A DNA stretch of 5,474 bases from Deltaproteobacteria bacterium (lineage in GTDB: Bacteria > Desulfobacterota > Desulfarculia > Adiutricales > Adiutricaceae), in assembly GCA_031257955.1 (NCBI GenBank), contig JAIRNQ010000087.1:1-5474 (forward strand). The letters are read 5' to 3'. Of the stretch, positions 1-4,004 are shown piece by piece. The notes beneath the pieces were generated by a model. It was not told where the DNA came from and made no database searches. It saw only the letters and a program-made list of their open reading frames with translations. The first letter of the stretch is position 1. Every line of letters begins with the position of its first letter. A program made the translations under genes and the position numbers.

Positions 1-623
1 CCCTCCTGGGCCGCATGCCCTCGGCCGTGGGATACCAGCCCACCTTGGCCACCGAATTGGGTGAGCTTCAGGAACGCATCACTTCCACCAACCGCGGCTC
101 AATCACCTCAGTCCAGTGCGTCTACGTCCCGGCCGACGACTTCACCGACCCGGCCCCGGCCACCACCTTCGCCCACCTGGACGGAACCGTTACCCTCTCC
201 CGGCAGATCGCCGAGCTGGGCATCTATCCGGCGGTCGATCCGCTGGATTCCACCAGCCGCATCCTGGACGCCAGCTACCTGGGACTGGAGCATTACCAGA
301 CGGCCCGCCGGGTTCAGCAGACCCTCCAGAAATACAAAGACCTTCAGGACATCATCGCCATTTTGGGGATGGAAGAACTCTCCGAGGAAGACAAGGTCAC
401 CGTGGCCCGGGCCCGCAAGATTCAGCGCTTCCTTTCCCAGCCCTTTTTCGTGGCCGAGGTTTTCACCGGCTCCCCCGGCAAATTCGTCAAAGTCGAAGAG
501 ACCGTTAAAGGTTTTAAGGAAATACTTGACGGAAAACACGACGATCTTCCCGAACAGGCCTTCCATATGGTCGGCGCCATCGAGGAGGTCCAGCAGAAGG
601 CCGAGAAACTCCGCCAAGAGTAG
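1..623 (+). CDS. atpD: F1F0 ATP synthase subunit beta, C-terminal part (5' truncated)
   Basis: This is the catalytic subunit of the F1 head, which makes ATP from ADP and phosphate at the cytoplasmic face of the membrane. Reading frame 3 is open from base 3, and the first codons read LLGRMPSAVGYQPTL, a hallmark of bacterial beta subunits. The ATG at 15 is therefore an internal methionine, not the start. Visible landmarks are ITSVQCVYVPADD, ATTFAHLD, GIYPAVDPLDSTSR (its Tyr, codon 225-227, is the adenine-pocket Tyr), the EELSEED version of the DELSEED torque loop (372-392), KIQRFLSQPFFVAEVFTGSPGK and LPEQAFHMVG. About 206 residues remain, close to the last 45% of a typical 460-470 residue protein; the P-loop lies outside the window. 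Cys replaces the usual Ala in SVQAVYVPADD, probably a harmless variant. The stop is TAG at 621-623, and atpC follows after a long spacer. Confidence 0.98.
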   Translation, partial: LLGRMPSAVGYQPTLATELGELQERITSTNRGSITSVQCVYVPADDFTDPAPATTFAHLDGTVTLSRQIAELGIYPAVDPLDSTSRILDASYLGLEHYQTARRVQQTLQKYKDLQDIIAILGMEELSEEDKVTVARARKIQRFLSQPFFVAEVFTGSPGKFVKVEETVKGFKEILDGKHDDLPEQAFHMVGAIEEVQQKAEKLRQE

Positions 624-787
624 CCCCGTTCAGACTGACCTGCCCATCAATGGGCCGGTCCCTTAATGGCCGGACTAAAAACCCGGCCCAACTCCGGCCG
701 CCCGAATTTTGGCGGTCGGCCCCCGACCTCGACAACGGTAACCGGCCCCGGCCCCATTGGCCCAGGGGCGCTTATAACGGGCATAGC
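624..787. other. Long atpD-atpC spacer, GGCC-rich, no gene seen
   Basis: This stretch separates two genes that usually lie within a few tens of bases of each other. It is strongly GC-rich, carries about eight GGCC tetramers and can form small stems, for example CCGCC 698-702 with GGCGG 711-715. An open frame from 650 runs through it into atpC, but its translation has no recognisable ATP synthase sequence. I see no promoter with good -35/-10 boxes and no terminator, so the spacer is probably transcribed within the atp mRNA. Confidence 0.6.
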
Positions 788-1240
788 ATGAGCGATAATA
801 CTTTCACCCTGAGCGTCGTCTCGCCGGATAGGTCCCTGGTAAACGAAATCCCGGTCATAGCCGTGGGGGCCAAGGGCTCGGAAGGCGACTTCACGGCCTT
901 GCCCGGCCACGTGCCTTTCCTGACCGACCTTAAGCCCGCGAACATGTGGTACCGCGCCCCGGATCGTACCCAGCGGGAAATCTTTGTCAGCGGCGGCTTC
1001 GTGGAGGTTTTGCCCACCAAGGTCACGGTTTTGGCCGACAGCGCCGAGTACACCGACGAGATCGACCCAGACCGGGCCCAGAGGGCCATCCAAAGAAGAC
1101 AAAACCGACAGAACGTCTTAAAGGCCATGCTGGCCAAAGGGGAGATTTCCGTGGCCCAGGGCGAGGTCGAACTCAGGAAGGTCGAGGCCAAACTTAACCG
1201 TTCCATGGCCCGCCTCAAGGCGGCCCGAAAAAACCGCTAG
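788..1240 (+). CDS. atpC: F1F0 ATP synthase subunit epsilon
   Basis: Epsilon is the small central-stalk subunit that joins gamma to the c-ring and, through its C-terminal helices, can inhibit ATP hydrolysis. From ATG 788 the product is 150 residues, slightly longer than the usual 130-140. The N-terminal beta-sandwich spans about 1-85 and carries GDFTALPGHVPFLTDLKP (33-50) and FVSGGFVEVLPTKVTVLAD (66-84), both typical of the family. The C-terminal helical hairpin (about 92-146) is rich in Arg, Lys, Glu and Ala. The frame is open back to an ATG at 650, but those 46 extra residues are Pro/Arg-rich and unlike epsilon, and MSDNTFTLSVVSPD matches a normal family N-terminus. The ribosome binding site is weak: only ACGGG six bases upstream. 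Its place after atpD is the standard operon order, and translation may depend partly on upstream coupling. Confidence 0.96.
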   Translation: MSDNTFTLSVVSPDRSLVNEIPVIAVGAKGSEGDFTALPGHVPFLTDLKPANMWYRAPDRTQREIFVSGGFVEVLPTKVTVLADSAEYTDEIDPDRAQRAIQRRQNRQNVLKAMLAKGEISVAQGEVELRKVEAKLNRSMARLKAARKNR

Positions 1241-1260
1241 CCGCCCAAACTTTTGGGGCC

Positions 1261-1315
1261 CCCTTAAGGCGGCCCCCTGGCGCCGCCAAGGGCCTCACCA
1301 GGTACCCACGGTACC
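1261..1315 (+). other. Two adjacent GC-rich hairpins downstream of atpC
   Basis: The first hairpin pairs CCCTT (1261-1265) with AAGGG (1288-1292), then GGCGGC (1268-1273) with GCCGCC (1282-1287), leaving a two-base bulge and an eight-base loop. The second pairs GGTACC (1301-1306) with GGTACC (1310-1315) around a CAC loop. Neither is followed by a T tract, so they are not classical intrinsic terminators. They lie 20-75 bases after the atpC stop and may protect the 3' end of the atp mRNA. Pairing is directly visible; the role is inferred. Confidence 0.4.
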
Positions 1316-1350
1316 CTCCAGCCTCACTTGGTAACCCCTCGGTTCCGGGA
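1293..1350. repeat. Degenerate tandem repeat, period about 29 bases
   Basis: Two adjacent segments, beginning at 1293 and 1322, align as CCTCAC-NN-GGTA-CCC-NN-CGGT-CC with a few substitutions and one single-base gap. The first copy includes the GGTACC hairpin. The copies are short and imperfect, and I saw no clear third copy. It may be an old local duplication or a structured transcript tail. Confidence 0.35.
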
Positions 1351-1440
1351 AGCTTTTGACCAAAGGCCTCCAAAAGACAGCCAGATTCCCTGGCCAAGGC
1401 TCACTCGTCAGGAAAAGGCTATTTTGTAAAACATACTACG

Positions 1441-1456
1441 GGTAGATATGACTACC
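1441..1456 (+). other. Small hairpin preceding the atp terminator
   Basis: GGTAG (1441-1445) pairs perfectly with CTACC (1452-1456) around a six-base loop, and the following bases are A/T-rich (1457-1469). It lies 16 bases before the main terminator hairpin. It could be an auxiliary or weak terminator, or the last structural element of a transcript ending at the next hairpin. Confidence 0.35.
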
Positions 1457-1472
1457 TTACAAATTTTTACTT

Positions 1473-1515
1473 GGCTCTGATCATTTAAATAAGGTCAGAG
1501 CCTTTTGATTTTTCA
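1473..1515 (+). terminator. Intrinsic (rho-independent) terminator, likely of the atp operon
   Basis: GGCTCTGATC (1473-1482) pairs with GGTCAGAGCC (1493-1502): ten base pairs including one G-U wobble, with a ten-base A/T-only loop. The sequence TTTTGATTTTTC follows immediately. A GC-capped stem plus T tract is the classical intrinsic terminator form. It lies 232 bases after the atpC stop, which is far for a simple operon end, so the atp transcript would carry a long structured tail unless a small RNA gene ends here instead. Confidence 0.85.
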
Positions 1516-1535
1516 TTTTCGGAAAAATAATCATG

Positions 1536-1579
1536 TTATCAATTAACGTAAATTTAATAAAAATTTTTTAAATTGATAA
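1536..1579. repeat. AT-rich inverted repeat
   Basis: TTATCAATT (1536-1544) and AATTGATAA (1571-1579) are perfect nine-base inverted repeats separated by 26 almost purely A/T bases. The spacer holds further AAATTT self-complementary blocks, so the whole can fold or cruciform. It lies in the AT-rich island between the atp terminator and the possible promoter at 1693. It could be a binding site for a dimeric protein or simply reflect base composition. Confidence 0.4.
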
Positions 1580-1589
1580 TAAAAATTTA

Positions 1590-1601
1590 ACAATTAATTG
1601 T
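1590..1601. promoter_or_regulatory. 12-bp perfect palindrome, possible operator
   Basis: ACAATTAATTGT reads identically on both strands. It sits 11 bases after the preceding inverted repeat and shares the CAATTA core with it (TCAATTAACG at 1539-1548). Symmetric sites of this size often bind dimeric repressors, but no regulator gene is nearby and AT-rich DNA makes chance palindromes likelier. Tentative. Confidence 0.25.
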
Positions 1602-1692
1602 CATAAAGATAGCCGCTAATAACCCTATTTTTATGTAGACATTGGCCTATAAAAATCTATAAACGTTCGTAAAAAATTTTTTCGTTTGGGTG

Positions 1693-1722
1693 TTGACCTT
1701 GAGGCTAAAAAGCGTTTATATA
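1693..1722 (+). promoter_or_regulatory. Candidate sigma70-type promoter before the repeats and transporter
   Basis: TTGACC (1693-1698) is five of six matches to the -35 consensus. TATATA (1717-1722) is a fair -10 with an 18-base spacer. Transcription would begin near 1729, run through the two GC-rich repeats and reach the transporter gene, giving a leader of about 385 bases. No other comparably good pair was seen closer to the transporter start. Confidence 0.4.
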
Positions 1723-1756
1723 CACTTTCGGCTTTGTCGGGTTCCGCTCCCCCGCC

Positions 1757-1870
1757 GGGCCGACAACCCCAAACGATCCCGGTCTCCCGGTCCCCCGGTC
1801 CCCCGGTCCCCCGGCCCCCCGGCCCCCCGGCGGCCGGGCCGACGAAGGACTTAACCTATGCTTCATTGTC
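1757..1870. repeat. Intergenic GC-rich repeat, copy A (long form)
   Basis: This copy begins with GGGCCGACAACCCCAAACG (1757-1775), continues into a C/G-rich core, and ends with GGGCCGACGAAGGACTTAAC (from 1836) and TTCATTGTC (1862-1870). The core (1783-1830) is six tandem octamers of the form YCYCCCGG: TCTCCCGG once, TCCCCCGG three times, CCCCCCGG twice. It matches copy B, which starts 118 bases later; since 118 is not a multiple of three, the copies do not share a reading frame. The minus strand has G runs of five separated by ACC, a classical G-quadruplex pattern. Confidence 0.8.
1783..1830. repeat. Octanucleotide tandem repeat, six units
   Basis: Six consecutive eight-base units lie at 1783, 1791, 1799, 1807, 1815 and 1823; the middle three are identical (TCCCCCGG). 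Copy B has only one octamer plus a seven-base CCCCCGG. The difference in number is what replication slippage would produce. On the minus strand the array reads as repeated G5 runs with ACC or CC spacers, so a G-quadruplex there and a C-rich i-motif on the + strand are possible. Confidence 0.8.
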
Positions 1871-1874
1871 CCCC

Positions 1875-1955
1875 GGGCCGACAACCCCAAACGCTCCCGG
1901 TCCCCCGGCCCCCGGCGGCCGGGCCGACGAAGGACTTAACCTTTACTTCATTGTC
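1875..1955. repeat. Intergenic GC-rich repeat, copy B (short form)
   Basis: Copy B repeats copy A in the same orientation and follows it by four bases. The opening 19 bases (1875-1893) are identical to 1757-1775. The closing part, GGGCCGACGAAGGACTTAAC (1921-1940) then TTCATTGTC (1947-1955), is nearly identical. The core is shorter (1894-1920). It still offers four G runs on the minus strand (G5, G5, G3, G4 with loops of up to seven bases), so that property is kept in both copies despite the length difference. Confidence 0.8.
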
Positions 1956-2101
1956 TCATACGGTTTCAAGCATGTATCAGTGTAAGCCCAATCGCCTTAG
2001 AACCTAAACCGGAAGCCATAAGATAGAGCGAAGATAACTAAAAATTTAGACGGGTTTTTCTCCGGGCCTTTTTCTGGGCGGTCTCCCCGCCGGCGAAGGC
2101 C

Positions 2102-2106
2102 AAGGA
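2102..2106 (+). promoter_or_regulatory. Ribosome binding site of the transporter gene
   Basis: AAGGA lies eight bases before ATG 2115, ideal Shine-Dalgarno spacing. It is the clearest such site in the window and fixes the transporter start. A small GGCGG/CCGCC stem (2077-2091) ends ten bases upstream. Confidence 0.7.
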
Positions 2107-2114
2107 ACCACAGA

Positions 2115-3122
2115 ATGTCAACCAAAACGAAAGCCATTCTTTTATTGCTGACGGCCACCTTTATCTGGGGCGTGTCGTCGCCGATAAATCGCTACGCCCT
2201 CCAAACCATACAGCCCTGGCCGTTCACCGCCTTCAGGTATTTCTTTGGCGCCCTGGCCTTGCTCCCGCTGGCCATCCGAATGGGCCACCGCAAAGCCCCG
2301 GCCGATTACTACTTTTTAAACGTCGGCCGTTTCATGTGGGTTAAGGCCGGATTGTCCTTGGGCTTCCTGTTGGCCCTGGGGACGGGCCTCCAGATGGTAG
2401 GCCTTTCGGTCACCACCGCCAGTAAGTCCGGTTTCATCACCTCCCTATACGTCTCGATGGTGGCCATCTTTGGCTTCGTCATGGGCCAGCTCCCACGCTG
2501 GCAGGTCTGGGTAGGCTTGGGTATGTGTCTCGTGGGGCTCATATTCATCGGTAGCCAAGGCGACGAAAACGGCTTCAACTGGGGCGACGCCTTAACCCTG
2601 GTGGCCGATCTGATCTGGGCCACCCACATGATCCTCATGGGTTACTTCGCCATCCGGGTTAACCCCTGGCGATTGGTGGCCTCCCAGGCCGCCGTCTGCT
2701 GCCTCTTGGCCCTTCTCATGGCCCATGTGACAGGAACTATGTGCACCTGGGTGGAGTTTTGGCATTGCTTACCGGAACTGGCCTGGGGCGTCTGCTCGGT
2801 GAGCCTGGCCTACGTCTGCCAAGCCATGGCCCAGCTTAACACCCCCACCACGACCACGGCCATCACCCTCCAGTTTCAGCCGGTCATCGGGGCCACCTGC
2901 GGCGTTTTGTTCCTAAACGAGCCGGTTACCGCCGCCCTGATCATGGGAGCGATCCTTCTCGTCTCCGGGGCCCTGGTCGCCCAGCGGGCCGAGGATCCCG
3001 TTAAGCTTACCAAGGAACACCCCAACTACCGACGCATTTGTATAGCCAGGGTGGTGGCCGCCGTTTTGGTCGTGACCGTTTGCGGCATGTCGCTCCTCTT
3101 GACCAACCCCGAGCCTTTCTAA
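2115..3122 (+). CDS. EamA/DMT superfamily transporter (drug/metabolite type permease)
   Basis: This inner-membrane permease belongs to the drug/metabolite transporter superfamily: two repeated EamA halves of five helices each, usually exporting amino acids, sugars or other small metabolites. The substrate cannot be read from sequence. The 335 residues show hydrophobic segments near 6-24, 37-55, 78-97, 106-124, 130-147, 158-179, 186-205, 221-238, 247-267 and 271-289. TASKSGFITSLY (101-112) is typical of the first repeat. The second repeat has TTTTAITLQFQPVIGA (245-260) and FLNEPVTAALIMGAILLVSG (266-285), resembling the family's Glu-Pro and closing glycine-rich helix. An extra hydrophobic segment at about 309-328 follows a charged linker, making the protein longer than the common 280-310 residues. 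The start is set by AAGGA eight bases upstream. No partner gene is adjacent and it appears monocistronic. Base composition matches atpD. Confidence 0.9.
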   Translation: MSTKTKAILLLLTATFIWGVSSPINRYALQTIQPWPFTAFRYFFGALALLPLAIRMGHRKAPADYYFLNVGRFMWVKAGLSLGFLLALGTGLQMVGLSVTTASKSGFITSLYVSMVAIFGFVMGQLPRWQVWVGLGMCLVGLIFIGSQGDENGFNWGDALTLVADLIWATHMILMGYFAIRVNPWRLVASQAAVCCLLALLMAHVTGTMCTWVEFWHCLPELAWGVCSVSLAYVCQAMAQLNTPTTTTAITLQFQPVIGATCGVLFLNEPVTAALIMGAILLVSGALVAQRAEDPVKLTKEHPNYRRICIARVVAAVLVVTVCGMSLLLTNPEPF

Positions 3123-3174
3123 GCCCGCCCAAACCCTTGCCCCATACCCTTCGGGCCCATCCCCAACTTTGGCC

Positions 3175-3205
3175 CCGCCCCGTCCGGCTTCCTCCGACGG
3201 GGCGG
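3175..3205 (+). terminator. Strong GC hairpin after the transporter gene, no T tract
   Basis: CCGCCCCGTC (3175-3184) and GACGGGGCGG (3196-3205) are perfect ten-base complements around an 11-base loop, 52 bases after the transporter stop. The loop could add CGG/CCG pairs with a bulge. The following bases (CCTTATCCCC) are not T-rich, so it is not a textbook intrinsic terminator. It may mark a factor-dependent end or protect the mRNA 3' end. Confidence 0.5.
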
Positions 3206-3576
3206 CCTTATCCCCTCCTGGGACCGATAGTTCACAAATTGCCCAAGCCAAAATGTCTTCCGGGAACATGATTTCGGTTTTGGCGAAATAAAGGCCAGGC
3301 CATAGCCGCCGAGGGCGTTGCCCCTGCGGTCTTGGTCCGTTAAAAATCTACGCCCGAAATCCCCGCCAAGTCTCTCCCTCTTGGTTTTTGCCCTTATGGG
3401 ACAATCACCCCCCCCAATCACCTTAATACCCTTGAATCCTACCTTACCAATAATTTAAGTAAATACGTAAATAAGTTCCCATTGTTCCCTTACCCGGTTC
3501 CGGCAACTATTGCCATTGGCCGAGTCTGTCCGATACCCCAATCGATTTATCCCAGCGTCGCCGGCCAGTCGCGGCG

Positions 3577-3687
3577 CCCAAAAGTGTTTGGCCGAACCCC
3601 GAACGCCAGGCCGCCCGGCCATTTTGGGAAGACAAGGCGAAATCCGCCCCGGAAACTGGCTTAAGGATTGGCCATAGCGGCCAAATC
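3577..3687. other. Cluster of GGCC-based inverted repeats
   Basis: CCCAAAA (3577-3583) pairs with TTTTGGG (3622-3628), with TGGCC (3589-3593) and GGCCA (3617-3621) able to pair inside. Further on, TTGGCC (3668-3673) pairs with GGCCAA (3679-3684) around ATAGC, extended by GAT/ATC across a bulge. GGCC recurs throughout. The pairing is visible, but the region may simply be GGCC-rich; a structured RNA is speculation. Confidence 0.3.
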
Positions 3688-3783
3688 GGAGGCAACCGGC
3701 CAATGTCAAACCAAAAGGAAACCATAACGGGCCAGCTTTCGATACTGTTGGCCAGCTCGTCCTGGGCATTATGTGATCTTTTA

Positions 3784-3814
3784 TTGATAGCGATTGCGTT
3801 TTATGGTATATAAT
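3784..3814 (+). promoter_or_regulatory. Candidate sigma70 promoter for the CFI-box gene
   Basis: A perfect -10 hexamer TATAAT (3809-3814) lies downstream of TTGATA (3784-3789; four of six -35 matches) with a 19-base spacer, slightly longer than ideal. Transcription would start near 3821, about 185 bases before the preferred ATG at 4005. The surrounding bases are locally AT-rich, unlike the GGCC-rich DNA before them. Confidence 0.5.
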
Positions 3815-4004
3815 CTAAACAAATGCCATTCGCGATCTATTAGGAACTATAACCAAAGGCACTTTTGAAAAATACCCCTCCCTAACTTCGGCCTATAGCC
3901 GATTGACATCAATTCACGGTATGATAGCCCAATTTCTTTGGGCCAATAACCGTTCCGATATTAAGTGCCTACTGTTTTCAGCCTTTTATGAAATGGGGCA
4001 ATTT

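Larger units (their letters stand above)
1241..2114. other. 874-base intergenic region between atpC and the transporter gene
   Basis: No convincing protein gene is present. In order it holds GC-rich hairpins and a degenerate repeat (1261-1350), two hairpins ending in an intrinsic terminator (1441-1515), an AT-rich island (1503-1690; one hand-counted line is about 17% GC), a possible promoter (1693-1722), two copies of a C/G-rich repeat (1757-1955), and a leader of about 160 bases before the transporter with a small GGCGG/CCGCC stem at 2077-2091 just ahead of the ribosome binding site. The open frame 1686-1985 only reads through the repeats. Its two repeat copies fall in different frames, which argues against coding. 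Confidence 0.7.
3123..3902. other. 780-base intergenic region between transporter and CFI-box gene
   Basis: No protein with recognisable family features was found on either strand. Open frames of 60-118 codons are present but have Arg/Pro/Gly-rich translations typical of chance frames in GC-rich DNA. The region holds a strong hairpin (3175-3205), a GC-rich stretch to about 3420 with an eight-base C run (3409-3416), an AT-rich patch (3430-3475) with GTAAATA twice at a nine-base interval, a GGCC-rich stretch with inverted repeats (3559-3687), and a candidate promoter (3784-3814). A decayed gene on the minus strand around 3240-3420 is possible but unproven. Confidence 0.6.

Noticed and set aside
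108..617. Long minus-strand frame opposite atpD
   Set aside because: It is a shadow of the strongly conserved beta-subunit coding sequence in GC-rich DNA.
650..787. Upstream ATG giving a 196-residue AtpC
   Set aside because: The extra 46 residues are Pro/Arg-rich and unlike any epsilon subunit; ATG 788 gives a normal N-terminus.
1686..1985. 99-codon open frame across the GC-rich repeats
   Set aside because: Its Pro-rich translation comes from the octamers, the two repeat copies lie 118 bases apart and so read in different frames, and there is no ribosome binding site.
3119..3421. Minus-strand frame of 100 codons after the transporter
   Set aside because: The translation is Arg/Gly/Lys/Pro-rich with no recognisable motif, and it runs through the 3175-3205 hairpin. 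Kept only as a possible gene remnant.
3455..3769. Minus-strand frame of 104 codons in the GGCC-rich stretch
   Set aside because: No family features and no convincing ribosome binding site; overlapping frames on both strands suggest a chance open frame.
3903..3925. TTGACA followed by TATGAT as a promoter
   Set aside because: The boxes match consensus well, but the spacer is only 11 bases, too short for a sigma70 promoter.
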